Shown: piece after piece, positions 18,459 to 29,194 of the stretch
Position numbering within the stretch: the first letter of the stretch is position 1
Layout: every line of letters starts with the position of its first letter
Assembly: GCF_003696345.1 (NCBI RefSeq)
Contig: NZ_RFLX01000005.1
Coordinates: forward strand, 112,777-176,776
Source: Teichococcus wenyumeiae
Lineage (GTDB): Bacteria > Pseudomonadota > Alphaproteobacteria > Acetobacterales > Acetobacteraceae
Direction: 5' to 3'
Length of the DNA: 64,000 nt
Notes under the pieces: generated by a model
What the model saw: the letters and a program-made list of their open reading frames with translations, nothing else
The model's database searches: none
What the model was told of the DNA's origin: nothing
Made by a program: the position numbers and the translations under genes

Positions 18459-19049
18459 ATGAAGAATGAGCGCCCGATGAACGAGCAAACCAACACGCCC
18501 CCTCCGGCAGCCGAGACGGAGCAGAACCAGCAGCAGCAGCCGCAGCAGCCCGCCGATGCCATGGCGCGCATCGCGGAGCTGGAGGCGGAGCTGACCCAGA
18601 TGAAGGACCGCTGGCTGCGCTCGGAAGCCGAGATGCAGAACCTGCGCGCCCGCACCAAGCGCGAGGTCGACGATGCCCGCCAGTACGCGGTGCAGAAATT
18701 CGCCCGCGACGTGGTGGAGGCGGCCGAGAACCTGCGCCGCGGCCTCGATGCCCTGCCGCCCGCCAAGGATGACGAGCCGGAGCTGCTGGCCAAGCTGCGC
18801 GGCGGCTTCGAGGGCGTGGAGCGCAACTTCGTGTCCATCCTGGAGCGCAACGGCGTCGTCAAGCAGGACCCCGCCGGCCAGCCCTTCGACCCCGAGCTGC
18901 ACCAGGCGATGGCGCAGCAGCCGCCGCCGGCAGGCGTGGCCGCCGGCACCGTGATCCAGGCCTGGACCCCGGCCTGGACGCTGAACGGCCGCCTGCTGAA
19001 GCCCGCCATGGTGGTGGTGGCCGGCGAGGGCGTTTCCGAGACCGCCTGA
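18459..19049 (+). CDS. grpE: Nucleotide exchange factor GrpE
   Basis: Releases ADP from DnaK. The 196-residue protein has a disordered Gln/Pro-rich N-terminus, a long dimerising coiled coil (about 35-85) and the C-terminal beta domain with the family signature ending in [14 protein letters not shown]. The start is unsure: ATG at 18459 or ATG at 18477, neither with a good ribosome binding site. It heads grpE-dnaK-dnaJ, the complete Hsp70 cycle. Confidence 0.94.
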   Translation: MKNERPMNEQTNTPPPAAETEQNQQQQPQQPADAMARIAELEAELTQMKDRWLRSEAEMQNLRARTKREVDDARQYAVQKFARDVVEAAENLRRGLDALPPAKDDEPELLAKLRGGFEGVERNFVSILERNGVVKQDPAGQPFDPELHQAMAQQPPPAGVAAGTVIQAWTPAWTLNGRLLKPAMVVVAGEGVSETA

Positions 19050-19070
19050 GCGGTCCCTGCCCCCTCCTGC

Positions 19071-19097
19071 TGCAGGTCCTTTGCCTGCACAATTTTT
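19071..19097 (+). terminator. Possible weak Rho-independent terminator after grpE
   Basis: A 6-bp stem TGCAGG/CCTGCA with 7-base loop is followed by CAATTTTT. The short stem suggests partial termination between grpE and dnaK. Confidence 0.4.
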
Positions 19098-19118
19098 ACG
19101 CAAGCCTCCAGGCCCACT

Positions 19119-19146
19119 CTTGTCCGGAGGGCCTGGGGCCAATACA
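19119..19146 (+). promoter_or_regulatory. Candidate heat-shock type promoter upstream of dnaK
   Basis: CTTGTC at 19119-19124 and CCAATACAT at 19139-19147 resemble the CTTG ... C-AT-rich -10 pattern of RpoH promoters in alphaproteobacteria. It lies about 130 bases before the dnaK ATG. The spacing is a little short and the site overlaps an 8-bp stem (19108-19136), so this is tentative. Confidence 0.3.
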
Positions 19147-19278
19147 TCGGAAGCACAGGCCGGCCCCGCCTTTCCGGGACCGGCCAGACCCATTCACCCC
19201 CATCCGCTACAGAAGCAAACCGGGGATGGGCGCGGCGCCTCGATCGGGCCGCCCCCATCCGCCAGAAGGAGAATTCGG

Positions 19279-21204
<1,926 letters not shown>

Positions 21205-21299
21205 GGCGCGGCTTCCCAGTGAACTGAGCGTCGCGCCCGGCTTCCGCGAGGAGGCCGGGCGCAGTCTTATAGACCCTGAAGTGGGGGACTGACCCGGCT

Positions 21300-22448
21300 A
21301 TGGCCAAGCGGGATTACTATGAGGTTCTGGGTGTCGCCCGGGGCGCCAGCGAGGATGAGCTGAAGAAGGCTTATCGCAAGCTGGCGATGAAGCATCACCC
21401 GGACCGCAACCGGGACGACAAGGAAGCCGAGGCCAAGTTCAAGGAATGCTCCGAGGCCTATGAGGTCCTGAAAGACGCCGAGAAGCGCGCGGCCTACGAC
21501 CGCTACGGCCACGCCGCCTTTGAGGGCGGCATGGGCGGCGGCGGCGGGGGCGGCGGCAATCCCTTCGGCGGCAGCGGCTTCGAGGACATCTTCGAGCAGA
21601 TGTTCGGCTTCGGCGGCGGCGGTGGCCGCCAGCGGCAGGGCCAGGCGGCCGGCCGTGGCGCCGACCTCCGCACCGAGGTGCAGATCACGCTGGAGGAAGC
21701 CTTCGCCGGCGCCAAGCAGACCGTGCGCGTCCAGACCGGCGTGCAATGCGACGCCTGCAACGGCTCGGGCTCCGAGGGCGGCAGCACGGCGGCGCAGACC
21801 TGCGGCACCTGCGGCGGCGCCGGCAAGGTGCGCGCCCAGCAGGGCTTCTTCCTGATCGAGCGCGCCTGCCCCACCTGTGGCGGCAGCGGCCGGGTGGTGA
21901 AGAACCCCTGCAAGGTCTGCCAGGGCGCCGGCCGCGTGCAGCGGGAGCGGACGCTGAACGTCACCATCCCCGCCGGCGTCGAGGACGGCACCCGCATCCG
22001 CCTGACCGGCGAAGGCGAGGCCGGGCTGCGAGGGGCGCCTTCGGGTGACCTGTATGTCGATGTCGGCATCCTGCCGCACAGTATCTTCCAGCGGGACGGC
22101 GCCAATATCTACGTGCGCGTGCCGCTGCGCATGACGCAGGCGGCGCTGGGCGAGGCCGTGGAAGTGCCCGTCATCGACGGCGGCCGCGCCCGTGTCACCA
22201 TCCCGGCCGGCACGCAGTCGGGCGACCAGTTCCGCCTGCGCGGCAAGGGCTTCTCCGTGCTGCGCTCGGCGGCGCGGGGCGACATGTACGTGCAGGTGGC
22301 GGTGGAAACGCCGCAGAACCTCTCGGCCCGCCAGCGCGAGCTGCTGGAGGAATTCGAGGCCGAGGCCGCCGAGCGTGCCAAGAGCAGCCCGGAAAGCGAA
22401 GGCTTCTTCGCCAAGGTGCGGGAATTCTGGGAAGGGCTGGGGCGCTAA
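21300..22448 (+). CDS. dnaJ: Chaperone protein DnaJ
   Basis: Hsp40 co-chaperone that stimulates DnaK ATPase. The 382-residue type I protein has a J domain with HPD at 33-35, a Gly/Phe-rich linker (about 76-115), four CxxCxGxG zinc repeats beginning at C150 (the second is CGTCGGAG) and a C-terminal substrate-binding domain. It is last in the grpE-dnaK-dnaJ cluster and is followed within 15 bases by a hairpin-rich repeat element that may stop transcription. Confidence 0.97.
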   Translation: MAKRDYYEVLGVARGASEDELKKAYRKLAMKHHPDRNRDDKEAEAKFKECSEAYEVLKDAEKRAAYDRYGHAAFEGGMGGGGGGGGNPFGGSGFEDIFEQMFGFGGGGGRQRQGQAAGRGADLRTEVQITLEEAFAGAKQTVRVQTGVQCDACNGSGSEGGSTAAQTCGTCGGAGKVRAQQGFFLIERACPTCGGSGRVVKNPCKVCQGAGRVQRERTLNVTIPAGVEDGTRIRLTGEGEAGLRGAPSGDLYVDVGILPHSIFQRDGANIYVRVPLRMTQAALGEAVEVPVIDGGRARVTIPAGTQSGDQFRLRGKGFSVLRSAARGDMYVQVAVETPQNLSARQRELLEEFEAEAAERAKSSPESEGFFAKVREFWEGLGR

Positions 22449-22456
22449 TCCCCTGC

Positions 22457-22646
22457 GCTGCTGGAGGGGCGCTGCCCCTCCAGGCCTCCCCGCCGGGGTG
22501 ACAGTGTCACCCCGGACCCCGCATCAGTTTTGGCTTCGCGCTGAGGCTCGGGCGGAGCTCCACAGCCTCGGGCGGTTGCGGCCTTTCAGGCTCCCGCCGC
22601 GTCGTGGCGGACCTGGGGCTGGAAGCAGGTTGCGCCCGGGCAACCT
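22457..22646. repeat. Intergenic repeat element, type A, left module plus degenerate centre
   Basis: Starts just after the dnaJ stop. It has two strong hairpins: 22461-22483 (10-bp stem CTGGAGGGGC, 3-base loop) and 22493-22515 (9-bp stem CCGGGGTGA around CAGTG), then CCCCGCATCAGTTTTGGC as in the other type A copies. The centre is recognisable but diverged, with a further hairpin at 22627-22646 (AGGTTGC/GCAACCT). No right end module is seen. Confidence 0.7.
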
Positions 22647-22927
22647 CATGCACGGAATTTCATCCGGAACCTCTTGAACAACCGCTTCTTTCGCCCATTT
22701 GCCCATTGACGAGGCGGTGGCCATGACCTTAGCGTTGCGGCGCTTCCCGTCCATGGCGGTCTTCCAGGTCTTTCGGCCTGTCATTCCGCCTAGACTCCCC
22801 TCCTTGATCCTTTCGGGACATTGCCGACACCACGCCTACGGGCGTTCGTCGCACATGGGCAGGCCGACTCGGCCATGCCTTTGGGAAGTGTCCCCTGCTT
22901 TACGCCGGAACGGAACGCGTCCCGCCC
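22647..22927 (+). promoter_or_regulatory. rho upstream region
   Basis: No gene is seen in this 281-base stretch. TTGACG at 22706-22711 with TTAGCG 17 bases later (22729-22734) is a weak sigma-70-like promoter candidate, which would give a rho leader of nearly 190 bases. Long leaders are common for rho because Rho controls its own expression, but no specific attenuator could be picked out. Confidence 0.3.
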
Positions 22928-24202
22928 ATGCATCTTTCTGAACTCAAGGCCAAAAGCCCCGCCGACCTGCTGGCTTTCGCCGAGTCGCTCCAGATCGAGA
23001 ATGCTTCCAGCCTGCGAAAGCAGGACATGATGTTCGCGATTCTGAAGCAGTTGGCCGAGAACGACCAGGCGATCCATGGCGACGGCACGCTGGAGATCCT
23101 GCCGGACGGCTTCGGCTTCCTGCGCTCTCCGCAGTCCAACTACCTGCCGGGTCCCGACGACATCTATGTCTCCCCCGCCCAGGTGCGCCGCTTCGGCCTG
23201 CGCATCGGCGACACGGTGGAAGGCCAGATCCGGGCGCCCAAGGATGGCGAGCGCTATTTCGCGCTGCTGAAGGTCAATACCGTCAATTTCGAGCCGCCCG
23301 AGGCTCTCCGCCACCGCATCAACTTCGACAACCTGACGCCGCTCTACCCGACGCGCCGGTTGAAGATGGAGAATGAGAACGCAGAGCCGCCGCCGAAGGG
23401 GATGCAGAAGGACAACACGCCGCGCGTGATTGACCTCGTCGCCCCCATCGGCATGGGCCAGCGCGCGCTGGTGGTGGCGCCGCCGCGCACTGGCAAGACC
23501 GTGATGCTGCAGAACATCGCCCGCAGCATCAGCGCCAACCACCCCGATGTCTTCCTGATCGTGCTGCTGATCGACGAGCGGCCCGAGGAAGTGACCGACA
23601 TGGCCCGCACCGTCCGCGGTGAAGTGGTCGCCTCCACCTTCGACGAGCCGGCGACCCGCCACGTGCAGGTCACCGAGATGGTGCTGGAGAAGGCCAAGCG
23701 GCTGGTCGAGCACAAGCGCGACGTCGTCATCCTGCTCGACTCCATCACCCGCCTGGGCCGCGCCTACAACTCCGTCGTGCCCTCCTCGGGCAAGGTGCTG
23801 ACGGGTGGCGTGGACGCCAATGCGCTGCAGCGGCCGAAGCGCTTCTTCGGTGCCGCCCGCAACATCGAGGAAGGCGGCAGCCTCACCATCATCGCGACCG
23901 CCCTGATCGATACCGGCAGCCGCATGGACGAGGTGATCTTCGAGGAGTTCAAGGGCACGGGTAACTCCGAGCTCATCCTCGACCGCAAGCTCTCCGACAA
24001 GCGCGTCTTCCCGGCCATCGACATCACCAAGTCCGGCACCCGCAAGGAAGAAGTGCTGGTGGACCGCGCCACGCTGTCCAAGATGTGGGTGCTGCGCCGC
24101 ATCCTGAACCCGATGGGCACGCAGGACGCGATGGAATTCCTGTTGGACAAGCTGAAGTACAGCAAGACCAACCAGGACTTCTTCGACGCGATGAATACCT
24201 GA
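22928..24202 (+). CDS. rho: Transcription termination factor Rho
   Basis: Hexameric RNA helicase that ends transcription. The 424-residue protein has the N-terminal helical domain ([19 protein letters not shown]), the RNA-binding cold-shock-like domain with LPDGFGFLR and [13 protein letters not shown], Walker [12 protein letters not shown], Walker [12 protein letters not shown] and the R-loop GKVLTGG. Length and motifs are typical for alphaproteobacteria. It is single, ended by a hairpin shared with the convergent DUF2125 gene. rho is often close to the chromosomal origin in this class. Confidence 0.98.
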   Translation: MHLSELKAKSPADLLAFAESLQIENASSLRKQDMMFAILKQLAENDQAIHGDGTLEILPDGFGFLRSPQSNYLPGPDDIYVSPAQVRRFGLRIGDTVEGQIRAPKDGERYFALLKVNTVNFEPPEALRHRINFDNLTPLYPTRRLKMENENAEPPPKGMQKDNTPRVIDLVAPIGMGQRALVVAPPRTGKTVMLQNIARSISANHPDVFLIVLLIDERPEEVTDMARTVRGEVVASTFDEPATRHVQVTEMVLEKAKRLVEHKRDVVILLDSITRLGRAYNSVVPSSGKVLTGGVDANALQRPKRFFGAARNIEEGGSLTIIATALIDTGSRMDEVIFEEFKGTGNSELILDRKLSDKRVFPAIDITKSGTRKEEVLVDRATLSKMWVLRRILNPMGTQDAMEFLLDKLKYSKTNQDFFDAMNT

Positions 24203-24210
24203 ACCCAGCG

Positions 24211-24232
24211 AAGGGGGCCGAAAGGCCCCCTT
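24211..24232. terminator. Hairpin between convergent rho and DUF2125 genes
   Basis: AAGGGGGCC and its complement form a 9-bp stem around a GAAA tetraloop, eight bases after the rho stop. Only a weak T-rich stretch follows on either side. It can serve both convergent genes. Confidence 0.65.
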
Positions 24233-24238
24233 CTCCGT

Positions 24239-25324
24239 TCAGGGCCAGGCCACCGGCGGCAGGCGCAGCAGCGGGATGCGCGCGGCGCTCAGCGCCTGCT
24301 TCTCCAGCACCAATGGCAGCTCGATCACCGGCACGCTGCTGCCGGCATCCAGCCGCGTCAGCAGCGGCAGGATCTGCCGCGCCATGCCGGCGGCCCGCGG
24401 CTGCACCAGCCCGGCCCCGGCCAGGGCATCCAGGGTATGCGATGGGTTGGCCAGCCGCAGGGTGCCGGCGCCACTGGGCTGCAGGCTGTCGTCCAGCGCC
24501 AGGGTCGCGGCGGCGCTGGCCGCCATGGCGCCCCAGCGCAGCGTCATGCCCTGCACCTCCAGCCGCCCGCCGGCATTGCGCCAGGCCGCCAGTTGCCGTG
24601 TCAGTGGGCCGATATCGCCCAGGCTGCCATGCAGCACGGCCTGTGCCGTGGCTTCCTCCATCCGCTCCCCCAGTGCCTGGGCGCCGGGGACAGCCAGGCC
24701 GCGCAGCCGGGCGGTGAAGGCGGTGCTGGTGGCGCCGCTGGCATCGAAACTGGCCTGCAGGCTGTCCAGCATGATGGGGCCGGAGGGGCTTCCCAGCCGC
24801 AACCCGGTGCCATTCAGCGCCCCTGCCAACGGTGCGGCGGTGCCGTTCAGCGTCAGGTCCGCCCTCAGGGCCGTGCTGCGCAGCGGCATGGGCGGGCCCT
24901 TCAGGGCGATCTGCTGCGCCCCCTCGGCCTCCACCCGCAGGCGGTCGGGCTGCCAGGGGCGGAGCGAAAGCCGCACCGACTCCGCCTGCCAGGAGACGCC
25001 ATCCCGCGCCAGCCGCAGGCCGGGCAGGCGCAATGCCGCCCAGCCGGGCCAGCCGCCGCGCTCCGGCGGGCCATAATCCACCTGCATGCCCTGCAGGCGC
25101 TGCCGCCCGGCCCAGTTCTCGACAGCCAGCTGGAGCTGACCGGTCATCCACCACAGCAGGCCGGCATAGGCACCGCCCACCACCAGCAGCAGGATCAGGA
25201 AGCCCGACAGCCACCGGCGCAGCCGGGACCGACGAGGAGACGATGGCGCGGCCGGAGCGGCGGCTTGGGTTGAGGTTCTCACGCTGGGGATATAGGACGA
25301 CGCTGGCCGCTGCCCATGGGCCAT
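24239..25324 (-). CDS. DUF2125 domain protein
   Basis: Protein of 361 residues with one membrane helix (about 37-58, SGFLILLLVVGGAYAGLLWW), so the bulk is periplasmic. The rest matches DUF2125, a family found mainly in alphaproteobacteria, probably with repeated beta strands as in AsmA-like proteins; its role is unknown. The start is uncertain: the ATG at 25324 has no clear ribosome binding site and a GTG at 25282 is an alternative. Its upstream region is the candidate origin. Confidence 0.82.
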   Translation of the reverse strand: MAHGQRPASSYIPSVRTSTQAAAPAAPSSPRRSRLRRWLSGFLILLLVVGGAYAGLLWWMTGQLQLAVENWAGRQRLQGMQVDYGPPERGGWPGWAALRLPGLRLARDGVSWQAESVRLSLRPWQPDRLRVEAEGAQQIALKGPPMPLRSTALRADLTLNGTAAPLAGALNGTGLRLGSPSGPIMLDSLQASFDASGATSTAFTARLRGLAVPGAQALGERMEEATAQAVLHGSLGDIGPLTRQLAAWRNAGGRLEVQGMTLRWGAMAASAAATLALDDSLQPSGAGTLRLANPSHTLDALAGAGLVQPRAAGMARQILPLLTRLDAGSSVPVIELPLVLEKQALSAARIPLLRLPPVAWP

Positions 25325-25620
25325 GCCAGCCGGAAGGGCGGATCAAGCCGGTGAAAAAGCGGCCCTGCCCCGCGTCAATCCACAGCGGCGGAAATTGTCC
25401 ACAAGAGCTTTGGCACTTCCCTGTGACATCCAGGACACGTTAGCGGCTTGTTCTCCGACTCGGAACAATATGCAGCAAAATCAAACCGTTATGCAGTTAG
25501 GAGCTTTGGCGCGGCATTTTCGGGGGCCTGTGAATCCAGGACTCGCAAGCCTTTAGGCCCCTTTCTTGGAGAATGGCAGAAAGGCTGTTCCTGACTTATC
25601 CCACAGAATTATCCACAGGG
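25325..25620. other. Candidate replication origin region (DnaA boxes, low GC)
   Basis: This gap between the DUF2125 start and the plsC stop is AT-richer than its surroundings (27 of 60 bases G/C at 25441-25500). DnaA-box-like 9-mers are TTGTCCACA at 25395-25403, TTATCCACA (perfect) at 25609-25617, near matches CAATCCACA at 25376-25384, TTATGCAGT at 25489-25497 and TGTGAATCC at 25529-25537, plus TTATCCCACA at 25596-25605. The last pair overlaps the final codons of plsC. The A-rich stretch 25464-25490 could be the unwinding element. rho, hemH and hemJ nearby fit an alphaproteobacterial oriC, but a DnaA-regulated promoter remains possible. Confidence 0.55.
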
Positions 25621-26363
25621 AGGGGATAGTTGGCGGGCAGCAGCCGCAGGCTCTCCGATTCGATCGCCTCCTGCATCTGCGCCAGCAGCTTGGCACGCGG
25701 CAGGCCCTCCGGCAGCGGCGGCAGCACCGCCACCGTCAGCGTGCCCGGATACTTGGCGAAGGAGCGGCGGCCCCAGAAGACGCCGCTGTCGGTCGCCGCC
25801 GGGATGATGGGCCGCCCCACCGCCGCGCCCAGCGCCACCACGCCCGGCAGATAGGGCACGCGCTGGCCAGGGCTGGTGCGGGTGCCCTCGGGGAAGATGA
25901 TGATCTGCGAGCCCTCGGCGGCGGCGGCGCCGGCTTCCCGCACCATGCGCTTCAGCGCGTTGGCGCCGCCGGCACGGTCCACCGCCACGGCGCCGTATTT
26001 GCGCGCCAGCGTGCCCCAGACCGGGATACGCAGCAGCTCCTGCTTCAGCACATAGACAGGGTCCGGCAGCAGGGCCAGCCAGACGATGGTGTCGAAGGCC
26101 GACTGGTGCTTCGCCGCGAGCACCGCCGGGCCGGTGGGCAGGTGTTCCCGGCCCGTGACCCGCACATGGATGCCGCAGACCACTCGCAGCAGCCACAGCA
26201 TCAGCTTCGCCCAGCCTTGCACGTATCGGCGTATCAACCGGCGTGACAGGGGCAGCATCAGCATCCCCAGCGTCACGCAGCCGGCGGTCAGGCCGAAGAA
26301 GAGCAGGTTGAACAGCGCCGAGCGCAGCAGCACCAGCAGGCTGGCGGGGGGTTCTGGGTTCAT
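25596..26363 (-). CDS. plsC: 1-acyl-sn-glycerol-3-phosphate acyltransferase (PlsC family)
   Basis: Adds the second acyl chain to lysophosphatidic acid in phospholipid synthesis. The 255-residue protein has N-terminal membrane helices (about 8-37), the catalytic HX4D motif KHQSAFD, VAVDRAGG and the FPEGTRT substrate motif. Its last residues, PVDNSVG, are encoded by overlapping DnaA-box-like sequences. The ATG overlaps the ydcF stop (ATGA), so it ends the ftsE-ftsX-ydcF-plsC operon. Confidence 0.92.
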   Translation of the reverse strand: MNPEPPASLLVLLRSALFNLLFFGLTAGCVTLGMLMLPLSRRLIRRYVQGWAKLMLWLLRVVCGIHVRVTGREHLPTGPAVLAAKHQSAFDTIVWLALLPDPVYVLKQELLRIPVWGTLARKYGAVAVDRAGGANALKRMVREAGAAAAEGSQIIIFPEGTRTSPGQRVPYLPGVVALGAAVGRPIIPAATDSGVFWGRRSFAKYPGTLTVAVLPPLPEGLPRAKLLAQMQEAIESESLRLLPANYPLPVDNSVG

Positions 26364-26974
26364 CGTTGCGGCAAATCGGTCTTGAGGGCGGAAAGGCCGA
26401 GGAAGGCGCCGATCAGCTTGGCGTATTCCCGCAGCAGCAGCGAGGCACGCGGCCCCGCCACCTGCACCGGATGCGGCACCAGCGCCACATCCGGCAGGTT
26501 GCGGCGCAGTTCCAGCAAGGCGCGCGGCATATGATAGGCGGCGGTGACCACGCGCAACGAGCGAATCCCCTTCCCCCGCGCCCAGGCCGCGATCTCCTGC
26601 CCGTTGCCGCGGGTGCTGGTGGCCAGCCGCCCCAGCGTGACGGCCGGGGTGGCCACGCCGGGCGGCGCGCCGCGCACCGGCGGCGGCTCGGTCTCGGCAC
26701 CCGGCAGTTCGGCGGCCGGGATGTTGTTGCTGCGCGCCAGGTCCGCCAGCTCGGCGCTGCGGCCGACGCCGGAGACGATCAGGTGGTCCGCCAGGCCGTC
26801 GGAGAGCAGGCGCAGGCCCATCTCCACCCGTTCCGGCCCGCCGGTCAGCACGGCGATGCCATCGGTAGGGCGCAGCGGCATCTCCGGCCGCGCCCGACTC
26901 TGCCCCAGGAAGAAGGCGAAGCCGGCCAGCAGTGCCAGGGCCAGGAGGCCCGGCAGCAACCACCACCGGCTCAC
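26360..26974 (-). CDS. YdcF family protein (DUF218)
   Basis: Protein of 204 residues with one N-terminal membrane helix (about 4-24) and a DUF218 domain: GIAVLTGGPERVEMGLRLL, LIVSGVG, and RVVTAAYHMPRA. The family includes ElyC and SanA, linked to envelope integrity; the biochemical role is unsettled. It starts with GTG at 26974, overlapping the ftsX stop (GTGA), and overlaps plsC at its end. This arrangement after ftsX is common in alphaproteobacteria. Confidence 0.88.
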   Translation of the reverse strand: MSRWWLLPGLLALALLAGFAFFLGQSRARPEMPLRPTDGIAVLTGGPERVEMGLRLLSDGLADHLIVSGVGRSAELADLARSNNIPAAELPGAETEPPPVRGAPPGVATPAVTLGRLATSTRGNGQEIAAWARGKGIRSLRVVTAAYHMPRALLELRRNLPDVALVPHPVQVAGPRASLLLREYAKLIGAFLGLSALKTDLPQR

Positions 26975-27846
26975 GGCAGGCGCCGCAACCAGCGGCGGAC
27001 GCTGAACTGCGCCGTGGCCCAGCCGATGGCGCCCGCCACCGGCGGCAGCAGGGCCAGATCCATCCAGGGCAGCGCCGCGATGGTCACCGCCTCGCCCCCC
27101 GCGAAAGGCGCGGCGAGGGAGGACAGCGCGATCAGCGCCGGCACCGCCAGGGCGGCGCCGGCCAGGGCGCCGCCGGCGGCCAGCGCGCCGATGCGGCGGG
27201 CGAAGCGCCCGGCGATGTCGCGCTGGGTGGCGCCCAGGTCATGGAAGATCTCGATGGCCTCGCGCCGCGCCGCGATGCCGGCGCGCGTCGCCACCGCCAC
27301 CACGGCGACGGCCACGCCCACCACCAACGCCAGCACGGCCAGCGCCACGCCCTGCACACTGCCGGCCAGGGCGGCGAGCCGCGCTACCCAGATGCCATGC
27401 GCCTCCAGCTCGGCACCCGGCACCGCCTCGGCCAGCCGGGCGGCCAAGGGGCTGGGGTCGATGTCGGGGTTCACCAGCCGCAGCTCCATCACCGCCGGCA
27501 ACGGCAGGGCGGCCATGCCGTCATCCACCGCCGGACCCAGCCAGGGGCGCAGCAGGGCGCGCATCCGCTCGGGGTTCACGGCCTCGGCGCTTTCCACCTC
27601 CGGCATGGCGCGCAGCACGGCCAGGGCCTGGTCCATGCGGCCGGCCTGCTCGGGCGGCAATTGCACCGTCACGGCGGCGGCGGCACCGGCTTCCCAGCGG
27701 TGGCGCAGGGCTTCGGCGCCCCGGCTGCCGGCCAGCGCCAGGGCCGCCAGCAGCGCCATGGCCGCGACGAGGCCCGGCAGCAGCCGGTCCGACAGCGCCC
27801 GCTTCAGCCCCAGCGGGTCGCGCGCGTAGCGGGTGCGCCTAACCAT
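26971..27846 (-). CDS. ftsX: Cell division protein FtsX (permease)
   Basis: Membrane partner of FtsE in the divisome, thought to control peptidoglycan hydrolases. The 291-residue protein has a first membrane helix (about 23-42), a periplasmic loop (about 45-160) and three C-terminal helices. EIFHDLGATQRDIAGRFARR is the cytoplasmic coupling segment between them. It overlaps ftsE by eight bases and ydcF by four. Confidence 0.9.
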   Translation of the reverse strand: MVRRTRYARDPLGLKRALSDRLLPGLVAAMALLAALALAGSRGAEALRHRWEAGAAAAVTVQLPPEQAGRMDQALAVLRAMPEVESAEAVNPERMRALLRPWLGPAVDDGMAALPLPAVMELRLVNPDIDPSPLAARLAEAVPGAELEAHGIWVARLAALAGSVQGVALAVLALVVGVAVAVVAVATRAGIAARREAIEIFHDLGATQRDIAGRFARRIGALAAGGALAGAALAVPALIALSSLAAPFAGGEAVTIAALPWMDLALLPPVAGAIGWATAQFSVRRWLRRLP

Positions 27847-28513
27847 GATGCACGACCTTGCCGGCCTCCAGCACCAAGGAGGGGGCGGGAAAGCTGGCCA
27901 CCAGTTCCTCGGAATGGGTGGCGACGACCACGGTGGTGCCCAGGCGGTTCATCTCCGTCAGCAAGGCCAGCAGGCGGCGGGCCTGATGCGAATCGAGGTT
28001 GCCGGTGGGCTCGTCCGCCACCAGAAGCTGCGGGCGCGTCACCACGGCGCGGGCAATGGCCACGCGCTGCTGCTCGCCGCCGGAAAGCTGCTGCGGCAGC
28101 GAGGTTTCCTTGCCCGCCAGCCCCACCCAGCGGAGGATCTCCGTCACGTCCGGCCGCGCGCTCGACTCGGAACGGCCGGCGAGGCGCAGCGGCAGGGCCA
28201 CGTTGTCGAAGGCGGACAGGTAGGGCAGCAGCCGGAAGTCCTGGAAGACCACGCCGATTCGCCGCCGCAGCGCCGGCAGCTGCGCCCGCCGGTCCGCCCG
28301 CACCGTCACGCCCAGCACCTCCATGGTGCCGCGGGTGGGCAGCTGCGCCAGATGCATCAGCCGCAGCAGCGAGGACTTGCCGGCGCCCGAGGCGCCCAGC
28401 AGCCAGGTGAAGCTGCCGTCCGGCAGGGTGAATGTCAGGTCGGACAGGGCTTCCGGCCCCTCCCCCCCATTGGGGGCGGGGTAGCGTAGTCCGACGGCGG
28501 TGAAGCGCACCAT
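27839..28513 (-). CDS. ftsE: Cell division ATP-binding protein FtsE
   Basis: ABC ATPase of 224 residues that works with FtsX. It shows Walker [10 protein letters not shown], the signature [14 protein letters not shown] and Walker [14 protein letters not shown]. The ATG at 28513 ([12 protein letters not shown]) matches the family start; the frame runs 34 codons further. No ribosome binding site is obvious. First gene of ftsE-ftsX-ydcF-plsC and divergent from the zinc-ribbon gene, 107 bases apart. Confidence 0.93.
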   Translation of the reverse strand: MVRFTAVGLRYPAPNGGEGPEALSDLTFTLPDGSFTWLLGASGAGKSSLLRLMHLAQLPTRGTMEVLGVTVRADRRAQLPALRRRIGVVFQDFRLLPYLSAFDNVALPLRLAGRSESSARPDVTEILRWVGLAGKETSLPQQLSGGEQQRVAIARAVVTRPQLLVADEPTGNLDSHQARRLLALLTEMNRLGTTVVVATHSEELVASFPAPSLVLEAGKVVHHG

Positions 28514-28620
28514 GGCGGAGGGGAATGCCACGACATGCGCCCACGCACCACCCGGCAAGACAGGCTGCCGAAGCACGCAACGGGCTTGCAGCGGCCATGG
28601 GCTTGGCCATAGCAAGGCCC

Positions 28621-29052
28621 ATGCGCATCGAATGCCCCGCCTGCGGCGCCGCCTATGAGGTGCCGGAACACCTGCTGACGCGCCCGGACGGCACCCCGGC
28701 CCGGCCGGTGCGCTGCCTGCGCTGCGGCCAGGAATGGCAGCCGGCGGCCCAGGCGCCCGAAAGCCCGCCCAGCCCCCCGGCCTCGCCCAGCCGGGCGGAA
28801 GCCGCCGGCCCCGCCGTGCCGCAGCCGGTCCTGCCCGCCCGCCACGCCGCGCCGACGCAGTTGCAGCCCGGCCCCGCGCCGGCCCCCGTGGCGGTGCCGG
28901 ACAGCCGCGGCACGATGGCCCCTCTGCTAGCCTGGGCAGCCTCGCTGGTCCTCCTGGCCGTGGTGCTGGCGGTCCTGGTGCTGCAGCGGGAGGCGGTGAT
29001 GGCCGCTTGGCCGCCGGCGACGCATCTCTTCCACGCGCTGGGGTTGCGCTAG
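28621..29052 (+). CDS. MJ0042-type zinc-ribbon membrane protein
   Basis: Protein of 143 residues. Residues 1-40 form an MJ0042-type zinc finger with CPAC and CLRC pairs. A Pro/Ala-rich linker (about 45-95) and one membrane helix (about 99-122) follow. The family is common in alpha- and deltaproteobacteria; its role is unknown. It is divergent from ftsE, a conserved neighbourhood in this class. Confidence 0.85.
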   Translation: MRIECPACGAAYEVPEHLLTRPDGTPARPVRCLRCGQEWQPAAQAPESPPSPPASPSRAEAAGPAVPQPVLPARHAAPTQLQPGPAPAPVAVPDSRGTMAPLLAWAASLVLLAVVLAVLVLQREAVMAAWPPATHLFHALGLR

Positions 29053-29194
29053 CTCATAATCTTTCCCGGAAACGGCGCTCCACGCACGATCCGCATGCAC
29101 TGCGGCCCTTCAGGGTCAGCATCATTGCCCAAAACCCTTCCGCGCCCGCACCGGATGCCCTAAACACCTGCGCGACAGCCTCCTGGGGGAGAGA

